DNA of 64,000 nt. It comes from Drechslerella dactyloides (Eukaryota > Ascomycota > Orbiliomycetes > Orbiliales > Orbiliaceae). The DNA lies in the NCBI GenBank assembly GCA_020064725.1, contig JAGTWJ010000017.1:868001-932000 (forward strand). The letters run 5' to 3'. The translations under genes and the position numbers were made by a program. Below the pieces are notes generated by a model that was given only the letters and a program-made list of their open reading frames with translations, made no database searches and was not told where the DNA came from. Shown here piece by piece: positions 47,350 through 59,736 of the stretch (position 1 is the first letter of the stretch; each line of letters starts with the position of its first letter).

Positions 47350-49116
47350 ATGTACACCGCCTCCACGGACGCCGACCAGGCGTCGACGATAGTCCTCGCC
47401 TCCTCGAACGCCATTCTGAACGGCAAGCTGACACCCGCAACAATCCTCGTCTCCACAGCTACCGGAAAGATCACACACGTCTACGACCAGCTGCTTCCGG
47501 CGGCGGTATTTGCCTCATGTCTCTCGTACACGGACTACTCGCCAAAGGTGCTCATGCCGGGCCTGGTAGATGCGCACGTCCATCTTAACGAGCCGGGCTG
47601 GCGGACGGAATGGGAGGGCTTTGAGACGGGTACCCGCGCCGCGGCTTTCGGTGGCGTGACAACGGTAGTGGATATGCCGTTGAATGCGATACCGCCGACG
47701 ACGACGGTTGAGAACTTCAAGCTGAAGGTTGCAGCGGCGAAGGGGCAGTGCTGGGTTGATGTCGGATTTTACGGCGGCGTGATTCCGGGGAATGAGGGTG
47801 ACCTGGTGGATTTAGTACGGGAGGGCGTCAGAGGGTTCAAGTGCTTCCTGATCGATTCCGGGGTATGCACGGTCTTTCGCTCTATTAGCTTGCTTGGAGC
47901 TGTTCACTGATCGTATGCGTATTGATGTGCAGGTCGAAGAATTCCCAGCTGTGTCGGGCGAAGACGTCGAGAAGGCGATGAAGGAGCTGAAGGACCAGGA
48001 TACCGTTCTGATGTTCCACGCGGAAAAGCTACCGCCTATTGCTGTAAGCCCCGCCCGCCCCGCACCCGCGTACCCACGTTACACCTTCTAACCATGCCGT
48101 AGGAATCCGTCGGTGACGCCGTCCTGCACGGTGACCCGCCGCTCGCCCCGAAAGGCGCGCTGGAAGCCTATTCCACCTTCCTCGCCTCCCGTCCGCCCGC
48201 TTTCGAAACATACGCCGTCGCCGAGATCCTTGCCGCCGCACCCACAGCGCCAAATCTACCACTGCACATTGTGCACCTTTCCGCGATCGAGTGCCTGCCT
48301 ATGCTGCAGCAAGCACAGCAGTCAGGCGTCAAGATCACAGCGGAAACCTGCTTCCACTACCTCGCACTAGCGGCCGAAGACATCAAGGACGGAGACACGC
48401 GGCACAAATGCTGCCCGCCGATTCGTGAGCGCGCGAACGCAGACGGGCTCTGGGACGCGCTGAAGGATGGTCTGATCACGACGGTAGTATCCGACCATTC
48501 GCCGTGCACGCCGAATCTGAAGCTCGTTGGCGGCGGCGACTTTTTCCAAGCTTGGGGTGGCATCAGCACCGTCGGACTCGGGCTCAGCGTCCTCTGGACG
48601 GAGGGGAAGAAACGCGGGGTTGACTTGTGTCAGATTAGCCGGTGGACGTCCGAGGAGACGGCGCGGCAGGTCGGGCTGCTCGGTCGGAAGGGCAAGCTTG
48701 CAGCCGGGTACGACGCTGATATCTGCGTGTTTGATCCGGAAACCAGTTTCAGGGTGAGTACCGACGAACCTTCTCCACACTGTCCACTATGGTGTGGCCA
48801 CGAGCTATGCGTTCGGTGCTAATGTGAGCGTAAACTGCAGGTCACCACGTCGGAAATGCACTTCAAGAACAAGCTCACCCCCTACGAAGACAAGGTGCTC
48901 AACGGCATCGTCTGCGAGACCTGGCTGCGCGGGAAGAAGATATATACCAAAGACACGGGCTTTGATGAGGCGGCCGGTCCAATCGGAAACCTGTTACTCG
49001 AGAAACGGCAAGATGAGACCGTTCCGATCGCGACGGTCGCGGCAAAGGAGGAAGGCGAAGCCAAATTGGTAAATGTGAACACCGCGTCGTCAACGGTGCA
49101 GGTTCTACCAAATTGA
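47350..49116 (+). CDS. alX: Allantoinase
   Basis: Hydrolyses allantoin to allantoate in purine catabolism, using a binuclear metal site of the cyclic amidohydrolase superfamily. Exons are 47350-47862, 47933-48043, 48103-48753 and 48841-49116, all phase 0; 516 residues, a normal length. Metal-ligand motifs are DAHVHLNEPG (residues 74-83), Lys164 in GFKCFLIDSG as the expected carboxylated bridging lysine, HIVHLSA and TAETCFHYL for the two imidazole ligands, and SDHSPC for the catalytic Asp. The C-terminus is longer than in bacterial enzymes and ends in a Val/Ala/Glu-rich tail. GATA sites upstream fit nitrogen regulation. Confidence 0.94.
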
Positions 49117-51055
49117 TAGAGTAGACTTGGCATGTCTATCTCGATACCAGGTTTGTCGAAGTATTTGCTGGGCATTGTTGGTCGGAGTTTATTAGCGAGG
49201 GTGCGTGTATTTGGCGCGACATCTATGTTTCTTGTATGATAGACCACTGTTTGTTGACGCATGTTGGAGCATCTTTGATCTGGAGGCATCTCGATCCATG
49301 GCTCTTTGTTAGCTGGATATAATATCAACAATCCAATGTTATAACGTGTACCGAGTGATTGCCTTGATCGATATCCCTACAAGTGAAGCTGAAGTCGGTT
49401 GGCAGTACGTTGGTTGGTCGCCGATGCGCGATGCGCAATGCAAGTGACTTGATACCAGCAACCCCGGCTTGCATGGATCTAAGTGTTGACAACCCCGGTC
49501 AAACATCGCGACTTGGCGAGCCGACCATACTGCAATACAAACACAAGAGAATTGTCCGAGGATTGCGAACCCACCTCACATTAACTCTCTTATCGTATTC
49601 TCCAACCGGCCCATGTTCTCTCTTTCAAAGAGAGGCACTTCTCGCCAATCATACGATCGCTACAGATGCTGAAACGGGCACAGCCACCGCGGCCACTCTC
49701 GATGACACGACCTCACCCAGCGTCGATGACAGGAGTCTCCCATGCATGTTTGTTGTTGGCCTCCAAGACATGCATGCAGATAGTAGGACAGAGCTACCGG
49801 CAGGATCGAGACCGCGAGATGAGCTCGTCCAGCCGCCTTGATCAATGGATCGATCGATCGGTCGACGGATGTGACGGCGTCCCGGATGAATGGATGGATG
49901 GATGGATGGAGTGACCGATCACAAAGAATTCTGTCAGCGGTCCAACAGCCAACAGCCAGCGCGTACGTTTGACAGTCTGCAGGAATGACAAGCTAACGCG
50001 GCTTCTTCTCTCCCAGGCGATCCCATCCCAAAGCTGTGAATTATGTGTGACAGTGGCGGATGCATGCAAAGTGAGTGGATCTCTGGCCTCGATGCAATGC
50101 ACGTACGGAGACACAGACAGGCGTCCAGACAGACGTCCAGGCATCCGTGCATGCTTGCTTGCATGCAGAGCTGCGCGCTCCTGAATCGCATCGCATCGAG
50201 CGAGCGAAACGAACGAGCGAACGAACCTCGGGAGGGAGGGAGCTAGCGCAGACTGGCACTCCGGCCCCTGGCGCGAGCAGCAGGCTGCAGATAAAGCATT
50301 GAGACGGCGTCGCTTTTGGGAATAGCCCTGCAGCTCTGTCGCATTGGCTCTCGGAACGAGCTGCTTCCCTGGCCCACTTTGCATGCGGCCGGGGCAAGCT
50401 TCGATGGCGCGGTCCTGTTTGATGCGTTTCGTCCTCACACTCACGATGGGAAGAGATTTCGCAGATATTGCAATCGAACTGAGAGAGGAAGAGAGAGGCG
50501 GTGCATGCTGTCGGTTCCGTTTGATGAGGTTCAATTGACGGCGAGAGAGAGAGGAGGCTGGCTATAATTAGCACTTCCGGGGCGAAATTGCCGTTGGCGG
50601 GTGCTGGCGGATGGAGAGAGATGAGGTGGACTGCAGTCGAGATGCGGACCCTGACTTACTTGCGGAGTGTACACACCTGCAGCTCGAGATGGTTCGAGGT
50701 CTCCACATGCATCCATCCTTCCTTCCGTGCTTCCTTCCGCCAATGCGCCGCTAAGATTCAGGGGCCCGCAATTACCTACCTCGCATCGTGTCGCGCTTCA
50801 CATTCTCGAGCACGGAGAAGCTAGCCAACATGGGTCCTGCTTGCTTGCCTGCGTGTGCAGAAGCACAAGCAGCGGGTGGCGGCGGGCGTGGTTGAAAAGG
50901 AGGCTGTCTGCCTGTCTGCCAGCTGCTCGCCATGAACTGAAGCTATCGCCAACCTCAGCTCCAACCTCCCTCGACGGGATTGATACAATACCACACATAC
51001 CATATACTACAATACACTTCAATACAGTATACATACATCCTGATAACTATCCGCA
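49117..51055. other. Intergenic region, 1.9 kb
   Basis: Between allantoinase and the glycosyltransferase. It carries a TGGA tetranucleotide repeat and several CATGCATGC palindromes (49770, 50061, 50135-50166). Overlapping frames up to 230 codons exist on the minus strand but have no domain, and their Cys/Arg/His-rich composition looks accidental. Confidence 0.45.
49891..49910. repeat. (TGGA)5 tetranucleotide repeat
   Basis: Five perfect TGGA units in noncoding DNA, preceded by related GATCGATCG and GGATGAA strings. Confidence 0.85.
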
Positions 51056-52696
51056 ATGTCGACGTCCGCCGATTCCACGACGTCCGGCTCGTCTCGCCCG
51101 GCCGTCCTCTTCCTCACCCACCCGGAGCTCGGCCAGGCCAACGTCCACCTGGCCACGCTCTACGAATTGCTGCTCGCCCGCCAGTACGACCTGCACGTCG
51201 CCTCCTTCCACGACCGCAACCTCGACCGCTCGCTCTCCTTCATCGTCGAGCATGCGAACGCGCAGATACACGCGGAGGACCCCACCGCACCTGCGGAGAG
51301 CGTCAACCGGCACGCCGTCTGCGGCGTCTCCATGCAAATCGTGCATCCGGACCCGCGCACGCAGGCGCATTCCCCGCGCTTCCGCTCGTTCCGCAAGCAC
51401 TTTGCCCCGACGTTCGAGCACCTGCTGAACCATCAGAGTCCCGAGGCGTACGCGGACTCCGTGCAGAACGTTGTCGAGATCATTAAGGATGTGCGGCCGG
51501 CCGTGGCTGTTGTCGACAGCCTGTTCTGGCAGGGGATCGATGCCGTGCGGCTGGCGAAGCAGGCGTACGTGGTCCTGTGGCCGAATTTCCTGAAGGAATG
51601 CGTCGGCGGGATGTGTCCGAAGAAGCGGACGGCATGGAAGCTGCCAGTGTAAGTCCTGATCCTATCTATATCTCTCTCTTGAGAGGGACATATGTGCTGA
51701 TATTCATGTTGCGAGTGTAGTTCTGGCACCGGCTACGCATACCCTGTCCCCTGGCGCCTCAAGCCCGCCAACCTGCTCGTCTTCCTCTCCTTCGTCTCCG
51801 CAATCTACACCTCTCCCAAGCGCAAGCTGATGGACAAGCGCCGTCGCGCAATGGGACTCAAGGGCCCCCACCCAATCCTCGACCTCAACGGCGCTCCGCA
51901 GATAACCCCCTGCCTACCAGCCCTCGACTACCCCTGCTCCTTCGACGAATCCCTCATCACGAACTGCGGGCCCATAATCTTCCCATCGAGCATCAAACCG
52001 GACGACCCGCTCCTCGTCTGGATCAAGCGCGCGCCAACAGTCCTGATAAACCTCGGCACGCACTGCAATTTCTACGACGAGCACGCCGTCGAGGTTATGA
52101 AGGGTATCAAAACCGTCGTGGACGAGCTGCCGGACGTGCAGGTGCTGTGGAAATGGAAGGAGGTCGCCCGCAGCGCACCGCTCGTGGAAGAGTGTTTACC
52201 CGTCGACGAATACGGCGAGCGGGTTAAGATTGTGAAATGGCTCGAGAACTCGCCGATGGATTTGCTGAATACCGGCGACATTGTATGCAACGTGCACCAC
52301 GGCGGCGCCAACAGCTTCTACGAGGCCGTCTGGTAAGTACATACCCACCTCCATACTAAAGTATCCGTCAGTAGACTAATATGTGTTATTAGGGCCGGCG
52401 TACCGCATGTGATCCTCCCGAAATGGTTCGACAACTACGACATGGCCGCCCGCGCGGAATACCTAAACGTAGGAATCTGGGCCTCCCGCCGCACGGCACC
52501 CAACGAGAACGCGGAGGAACTCGCCGCCGCAATCCTGGCGGTCCTACGGGATAGCCCGCGCGCGACAGCGATGCGGGACAGCTGTCGCAAGTACGCTGAT
52601 ATCGCGAAGCGGAGCGGCGGGCGGCGGCAGGCAGCGGACAAGATTGGCGAGTACGCACGTGCGTACGAAGCTCAGGCCTCCAAAGAGACTCTATAA
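51056..52696 (+). CDS. UDP-glycosyltransferase, family 1
   Basis: GT-B glycosyltransferase that would move a sugar from a UDP-sugar to a lipophilic acceptor. Exons are 51056-51648, 51721-52332 and 52393-52696; 502 residues. The N-terminal lobe begins with VLFLTHPELGQANVHLATLY, carrying the usual acceptor-site His region. The C-terminal donor motif includes NTGDIVCNVHHGGANSFYEA, with the conserved HGG around His390-His391, then AGVPHVILPKWFDNYDMAAR, which closes the nucleotide-sugar site. A hydrophobic helix (NLLVFLSFVSAIY) in the middle may touch a membrane. There is no signal peptide, unlike animal UGTs. The acceptor is unknown; no adjacent biosynthetic core gene is seen. Confidence 0.88.
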
Positions 52697-53131
52697 TCCG
52701 TCCATCTATCGGACGAAGTGTCGACGAGTATAATGTGCGACTGAGCGGTATTTCGGTTTCTGTGTACTTATTTACTAGCCGGCGTTTTGGTAGAGGATCT
52801 TGCAACTTTTTATTTGGCATGTTTCTCGCGTGCACAGCAATTGGATATAGAGTAATAGGCAGATTCAGATTAATGCAGTCTGCGTGGAATTGAGAAGGGT
52901 ATTCATCGTAAAGCGGGCGATTGGCAGTATATATTCTGCTATCGGTAAATAAGAGTAGAGTAGCTACATGTCATGCATGCGTGCGTATCGGGAATAGTGT
53001 TTCGTTGTGGAGACTTTCCTCGTTTCCTTCCTCACTTCGTAATCTTATCCGCCTCCATATCAGTGAGCGAAGCCTCCCAAGTCACCTCAAAAATCCGCTC
53101 GTTCATGCATTTCTGTTCCCGCACTGGCGCC
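52697..53131. other. Convergent intergenic region
   Basis: 3' ends of the glycosyltransferase and first SET/TPR genes. No gene; a CATGCATGCGTGCG string lies near 52973. Confidence 0.45.
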
Positions 53132-55673
53132 TCAATCGGTTAAATAAAGCCTGTTGAACGACTGGACATAGCCAACGCGAGTGTACTGAATGAACTCCCC
53201 CATCGTGTTCTCAAAGCTCTCATCCTCGCCGCAGACAACCCGGTACCCAACCTTCACAGCTTGCATCCACGACTCCGCAACATTCGGATCATTGATGCCC
53301 CGCATGACCGCCATCCTCGCCAACATTCTAACGAGATCCGTATCGTAGAACCCGCGCTTCTTGAAGGTGACGCCCTGACCGCGAGCCTCAGTGTGCGCGC
53401 ATCCGAGTGCGCATAGCCCTCTCTTCAGCGCCATCGCCGCCCCGTCGTGCGACTGTGCGTAATCGAGAAAGACGGAAATGCTGTACCACCGCATCGCAAC
53501 GAAGTGGCGCGGGATCTTTACGACGGGCAGCGGGTAGAGTTCTTCCAGACGGTTGACTTGAGATACAAGGCTTGAAATGTCGTCGAACGACACCGCCTGA
53601 CCCGTCGAGCGAGGGTTTACAGATGACATCAAGTCGTCGATGCTGGCCATGAGAGCATGGCGGTCGGCGAGTTCCTTGTCGTTCAGCGAGGATTCCCAGA
53701 GGCAAAGGTTGCAGGTGCACTCGAAGCCCCAGGAGTTCATGATTTGCATGCGGCGGTCCGGGAATTCGGTCTTGACGTCGGTGTAGGAGATTAGGACTTC
53801 CTTGTCGGCCGGCATGTCTTTCGCGGCGCGGACAATCATCATGTCGCCCAGGATGGTGCGGCGGGCGTTCGGGACGCAGGAGTGGTTGAAGTAAGAGCAG
53901 AGTAGCCAGAGGCCGCAGTTCGGGTCCGGGCCATCGTCGGTGGCTGTGAAGTCTCGTGTGAGGTTGGCGGCGCGGGAATCGCGCTCAGCGGCCTCTGGGA
54001 ATTCTTCGTAGTATGAGTGGGAGGAAAAGGAGTTGGTGCGGATGATGTCCCTGATCGTGAAGCTGCATATTACAACATCGAATCGTCAGCGTGCAATACA
54101 GGCGTAAACATGGTAGTTTCTCAGCGATAAATTTTGAGGTTGTGTTTGAAGGAGGAGAGAAACGTACGCATCCACGTAGGGGTTGCCTCGCTCATCATAG
54201 GTGATTTCGGCAAGTTGGTCATGGCCAGCCTGGCTGTGAAGCCTTTGCACTTCCGTCAACATCCTCGGCTCCTCCCAAAACCTCTTCAGCATCGCCGCGC
54301 CAACAAACGCCCCAGCGCCCTGCTGAACGCTCATCTGCTCGGACTCCACATCGTAGAATATAGCAACTCCGTTCTCCTTCCCGCGACAATTCAACACCGC
54401 CTTCTCCACGCACAGCAGATCGCCAGCCTTCACCTTGTGTTTCGTGAAGATGCCGTTACCACTAATCGGCGATGGGCGAATCTCGACCGGCCTCTTATAG
54501 TCCGCGAAATCGAACAGCGACGACGGTTTATCTTCCTTGGCGAGCTTGACCATCTTGACCCAATCGTACTCCCCCATCAGCTCCTCGATCATGCGACGGC
54601 GGCAGGATTTGAACAGCGCCTTGGCCACCGCGTTTTTCGGATACTCGGCGGTCATGTGCTTGAGGGTGTTACCCGCACGAGGCCAGTCGCGGAGGCTGTA
54701 GAGCGCTTTGGCGCGGCGGAAGAGTGCCTTCTCGTCGTTGGGTTCCTTTGCGAGGACTGCTTCGGCGTCGCGGAGCGCGGTTTGGAAGTAGCCCAGGCGG
54801 ATGTTCCCCAGAGCGCGGTTACGCAAGAGATTAAGTTTGAGTTCCTCGCTCTCTGGGTCGTCGCGGCCACTTTCCTTCAAGGTCTTCAAGCCGGCATTGT
54901 ACCTGCGTTTAAATTTACAGTCCCACTGTCAGTATCAACCTCGGCACCCATGTTGCATTTTTGGTGTTGGTTGCACCAGCGAGTTTCGAGATGCTACAAT
55001 GGATGCGAGGAACTAACAATTTGACAGCCTTCTTCGGTAGATTCTCGCGCATGGCCGCGTTTCCCAACTCCTTGCACTGTAGAGCAGTCCGCACGACAGC
55101 CGGCTTCCGCCAGACCTCCGGCACATACTCATCATCGTCCTCGAGCACAACTATATCCGTCGAATGATCAACCCGGAACCCGGGGATCACCATCATCGAC
55201 ATGGTATACAGCGGCTCCTTGAGCAGTATGACTGCACCCATCGGCAGAACCTCCATCAAATCCACATTGCGAGGAAAGTTGAATATCTGCAGCTCCGTGC
55301 ACGTCCCGAGTTCGTCCACAACGATCGTGGAAACGACGGCCAGGCGTCGGGCGTCCGTGACCGTCTTCACGGGGACGTACCAGCCTACATGGTGATCGCC
55401 GACGACCATGTCTTCGATGGCGTGCGGTTCCAGCTCGGCCAGTGGCGTTTCTGAGGGCGGGTAGGGTTCTATGATGAGTTCTGCGAGGTCGAAGGTTTTG
55501 CCCCCGAAGCGACAGCCTTCGTCGCCGAGGTGGCGGTTGGCGAGCTGCTCCGTTAGGTACTCGAGGTTGAACGGGGAGGTGGGCGGGCGTTTGTCCGACT
55601 TGAGAGACTGGGCGACTATCTTCTGGAGGGATAGGAATTTGCCATCCTTCTCGGAGATAGGCAGAGAAGTCAT
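53132..55673 (-). CDS. SET domain protein with TPRs and unusual N-terminal domain, copy A
   Basis: Exons 55018-55673, 54168-54902 and 53132-54062; 773 residues. The N-terminal ~190 residues form a beta-rich domain (HHVGWYVPVKTVTDARRLAV; VILLKEPLYTMSMMVIPGFR; VDHSTDIVVL) shared with the neighbouring gene. A TPR block follows (~210-310: LLRNRALGNIRLGYFQTALR; KALFRRAKALYSLRDW). The SET domain starts at IRPSPISGNGIFTKHKVKAG; NHSCVPNARR is at 523-532 and the catalytic-type Tyr557 is in EVLISYTDV. The post-SET cysteines are Cys579, Cys581 and Cys584 (CTCNLC). There is no MYND finger. It is likely a protein lysine methyltransferase; the target is unknown. Key motifs are intact. The start is the ATG at 55673; the frame stays open further upstream. 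Confidence 0.85.
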
Positions 55674-56778
55674 AGTGGAGGAAAGGCTATCAGTGAATTG
55701 CACCGAGTGTGTACGAAGATACGATATGACAAGGTAGTGAGTTGAAGGCCAGGGGGTTTCTAAGGGTGGTAGGGGGTGTGGTGAGGCTCGGTGATGGTGG
55801 GGGAAGAGGGGAGAATATATGAGGAGCAGTCGCAGCGGGACACCAGGTACCAATCCTCCTGCTCAAGCGTGCTGTGCTGACCTCGGCCAACGCCCCTAGG
55901 CCGGGTTATATCCATGGGACAGACATGCTATAAGAAATGCGCTCGATAGCCCAGTATCAGCAGATAAGAATGTGAGTCTGAATGCGAGTCTCTGAGACTG
56001 GAAAGTTTTGATGTGAGCGCAAGATATCTTGTCCATAGGGACCTGGAATATCGGGTAATTGCGACTCAAGAGGTTCGAGAGCCGCACGCACTGTTGCATT
56101 TTGCGCACGTTGCGTTGGGTGCATATGAGGAGGCGCACGCCAGATATCTCGATATTATATCGATTCGACAGCGAAAGGCTCAGTTTTTGCCGAATCAAAG
56201 CTGTATAAAAGTAGCATCTGGTCATCGTAAAGGCTTTCAGCCCAAAACACCACCTCGAAGCGGAATCGATGTAGGTGTCTTAGCATTACCGTCAATCTCG
56301 AATGTATAAAGCTAGACATGCAAGGTTCCCTAGGAGCAAATATATGTAGCCCCATCTAAAAATCAAATAATAGATTAACCCTTTTAAATTTTTTTTACAA
56401 TGGGTCTGGCCACCGCAGGATCCTGAGCATAAGTATTAGGTTCAGATGGGCTAACTGATATCATTCTACACATCTCAGTCTCACTTGAGACCCGCTTGTC
56501 CCTTCGCCATGAGCGTTGATATAGGTCGAGACAAAGTAAACCTTACATGTATACATCTACACCGCTCTGTATATATCCCCGAAGTCGCTCAATTCTAGAC
56601 TTATTTAACGGACGCGCATATGCTATCCTCGTTCCATTTTAATATGCACTTTATAGCTCATATCAATCATAATGTATCGATCATACATGCATGCAGCCCC
56701 ATTACCACCCCCCTACGCCATACCAACAATACAACAGCATAGTCAACAATCCACAAAATCCCACCCGCCAAAAGCACC
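55674..56778. other. Intergenic spacer between tandem SET/TPR genes
   Basis: 1.1 kb with short frames only; promoter of copy A and 3' end of copy B. AT-rich around 56330-56660. Confidence 0.45.
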
Positions 56779-59589
56779 TCAAGCAAGCTCGCTCCTCTCC
56801 ATCCCCCACTCCCTCAACATGGCAAACATCCCCTCCATCGCAAGCATATCCCCCTCATTCAACTGGCCCACCGCATCCACCACCCGTCGCCAAAGCACAC
56901 TCTCAAACGTCCCCTCCTCCCCGCGCAACACACGATACACACACCCCGCCGTACTCCTCAAACTCCAAAACGCACCTCCATAAAACCGCGCCGCCGCAAC
57001 AGCAGCCAGCATGTACGCCTCCAACAACCAGCCGCACACAAACCCGACGCGGAGAATCTTGACGTCGTCAACCGTAACTTCATACTCCCCGCCTAGCGCG
57101 CGTATCATGTTTAGCGCCAGCCGCATGTTCGCGTAGGCTTGCAGCTCGCCCGCGCTGATGGTCGTGATGCCCAGACTCTGCAGGCTGTCGTCGCCTTCTA
57201 CCTGTCGCCGGAGGAATTCCTCGGCCATAAGCGCGTAGGCGAGGTCGAACCGCGGCAGGTCGTACGACGGGCTATCGAGCGCTTCACCGCGGAGTGCGGT
57301 CAGGCACGAGCGAACGCCGGCAAGCTGCGAGGGTAGATGCGGCGTGATGCGGCCCGCGACGAGCTCGCGGATCGTGTCGGCTGCCTTTTGCCGGCTGCGA
57401 AAGTATGCTTTATGCTCGACTTCGAACGCGCAGCGCGGGCAGGAACAGCTGAAGCCGAGGTTCTCGAAAACGTGCTGCCGCCGGTCGTTGCGCGGCGCGT
57501 AGGCCTTGTCGCCGAGGTAGTTGAGGAAGACTTCGTCACCGCGGGAAATGTCCGTCGCCGCCGTGACGAAGAGCATGTCGCCGATGATGACGCGGCGGGC
57601 GTTCGGCACGCAGCTGTGGTTCACGAAGGAGGCGGGGATCCAGAAGCTGGCGTGAGTGCGGAGCTCCGGGTCGCGGAAGCCGTCGGCCGTGTGCGGGGTG
57701 AAGGGGGCGGGTTCGGCGGGGGTGCCTGGTGGGCCCGGGAAGAGGGTTGGGTCGACGATTGCGCAGAGCTCCGGGACGGGGTCCGGGAGGGACTCGTGCT
57801 GGACGGCATTCTGCTCGACGATATCGTCGATGTAGAAGCTGCATCGATTAGACACTTTTCACCAATGCGATTCTAAGATTCTAGGAGGAAGAATACCTAT
57901 CGACGAGAACCATGCCCTGCTCGTCGCGGAGCGTGCCGGTAAAGATCCTGTCGCTGTAAATCTTGCAGATAAGCGGCGAGCTGCGCGGCTCGCAATACAT
58001 CTTCTCAACAATCTTCGAGACGAGCTTCTGTCCATACTTCCTCTTCGCGAAATTCCCATGACAATCCCGTACATCCAGCGCCGTGTTCTCCGCACCGCTC
58101 ACCGTCGCGAACGCCTTGGCCGCGAAGACCAGCTCGCCAGCCTTGATGTCGCGCGTCACAAAGATGCCGTACCCGTGCACCGGCGACTTTTTCACACGGA
58201 CACCCGTAACGTAGTCCGCGGTTGCGGAAAATGCATCCGCCGGTCGACCGACGCTTGCGCCGCCACACTTCTCGAGCAGGCCGCGCATGTTATACTGGCC
58301 TGTCACCTGCGCTGTATTCGAGCGGATCTGCAGGAGGAGTCGTGAACAGTCCTTAAACTTGTATCTGTGGCGACCCTGCATGATCGTGAGGATGAGCTGT
58401 TTTGCCTCGTCGTACTGGCGCAGTTTGAGGAGACAGTTGGCCTTGAACCAGGCTGCCTTTTCGTCGAACTTAGCGGCGGCGGCGAGCTGGGCGTCGGCGG
58501 CGAGCTGGGCGTCGGCAGCGGCGAGGGCGAGGTCGTAGTAGCCCGCGTTGAAGTGGGCGCCGACGAGCAGCGCGCGGATCTGGCGTTTGTAGAGGGCGGT
58601 GATCTCGCGGGAGGGCTGTTGTTCGATGGGTTCGAGTTCTTCCGCCAGCTTTAACCCGAGCGTGAGACTACATTTCCGTCAGCTTGCATTTACCCCGTCC
58701 CGCTCTTAATATATTGGGACAGGATAACTCACCAATCGATCGCTTGGTGGTATTTCTTCCACTTCATGCGCACCTCGCCGTCCCATTTAAGCAGCCGCGG
58801 TAGGACGCCGACGCCGTGCACGTCGTTGCGCTGCCAGTGCGCGGGAACAAGCGGGTGGTCCTGCATAACGTACAGTATATCCGTCGCATGGTCCACGCGG
58901 ATGGCGGGGACGCCATCGTACGCGATGTAGCAGTACGGTTCCTTTAGTATCAGCAGCTGTCCGGCTGCGATGCGGTCTTCGGCGTGCTGGGTGTACGGAA
59001 AGTCGAAGATGTGGAGAATCTGCCATTCGCCCGCGTCGTCTTCGATCAGGACGTGCAGGGCGTCGAGCAGCTTCGGTGACAGGACGGCCTTGACGACGAG
59101 GCAGACGTCGTGGTTGCGGCCCGTAGGGGCGAGGTCGTCCAGGCGTGCGGTTGTGAGCGGTTTGGCGGTGGATGGCGGGTAGGGGTCTATTTCCTGGCGG
59201 ATGTTGTAGATGCTGGTTGGGAAGGACGGGTCTTTGTTCGAGGGGAGCGAATTGAAGTAGCGGTGCAGATTTTTATTGTTCGGAAAGCACTTGGAAGGGA
59301 TCCGCTGGTGGCTTTCGAAGTTCGGGTCCGCATTCTCGTAGTCTTCGTCGGGAAGCGGATATGCGTCGTCAAAGTTGGCGTCATCGGGAAACCCGGGCTC
59401 TTTCATGGAGAGGGGCCTGTTGAATTCGAGTTTGGAGAAGCGAGACTCAGGATACAGCGCGATTGCCATTCTGTCGACGAGGTCGTTGAAGCCGGCGGCG
59501 ATGGTGCTGGCGGCCTCGCGCTTGAACTTGCGGAAGCGGCGACGGGCGTTCGTCGTCGACCGGCGGCGGCGGGGTAGCCACGGCGCCAT
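56779..59589 (-). CDS. SET domain protein with TPRs and unusual N-terminal domain, copy B
   Basis: Exons 58733-59589, 57897-58667 and 56779-57838; 895 residues from the ATG at 59589. The layout is the same as copy A: a basic N-terminus (APWLPRRRRSTTNARRRF), the beta-rich domain (DPYPPS; GQLLILKEPYCYIAYDGVPA; IRVDHATDILYVM), TPR-like helices, and SET from VKKSPVHGYGIFVTRDIKAG to NHSCVPNARR at 616-625. Here the catalytic-type Tyr is Tyr650 in EVFLNYLGD, and the post-SET cysteines are 674, 676 and 679. The second intron interrupts at the same place as in copy A (D-A/S-F just before the second SET half), which supports duplication. An 18-bp in-frame tandem repeat lengthens a TPR helix. An upstream exon at 59737-59942 may extend the N-terminus. 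Confidence 0.85.
58478..58513 (-). repeat. 18-bp in-frame tandem duplication in copy B
   Basis: Two perfect 18-bp copies inside exon 2, encoding a doubled Ala-Asp-Ala-Gln-Leu-Ala unit in a TPR-type helix. Confidence 0.8.
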
Positions 59590-59736
59590 TGTGAGGGTGG
59601 TAAACAGGCTCTTTGCGGCGGGACTGCGAAAGAGCGGCGGCGAGTCGCTGGATCACCAGGCCATCAGCATTGCATTTGAAAGAATCGCATGGATGACCCA
59701 ATTAATTGGTGTAATGGTAATGGGAAGAATGCATAC

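Noticed and set aside
49842..50534. 230-codon minus-strand ORF in the allantoinase-glycosyltransferase gap
   Set aside because: Cys/Arg/His/Ser-rich composition arising from GCATGC and tetranucleotide repeats; other frames are equally open.
37613..52696. Secondary-metabolite cluster made of dioxygenase, FAD oxidase and glycosyltransferase
   Set aside because: No polyketide synthase, peptide synthetase, terpene or other core gene, no pathway regulator; genes are separated by kilobases and allantoinase lies between them.
54134..55024. 296-codon plus-strand ORF opposite SET/TPR copy A
   Set aside because: Antisense shadow of well-supported exons; it also runs through the intron of copy A.
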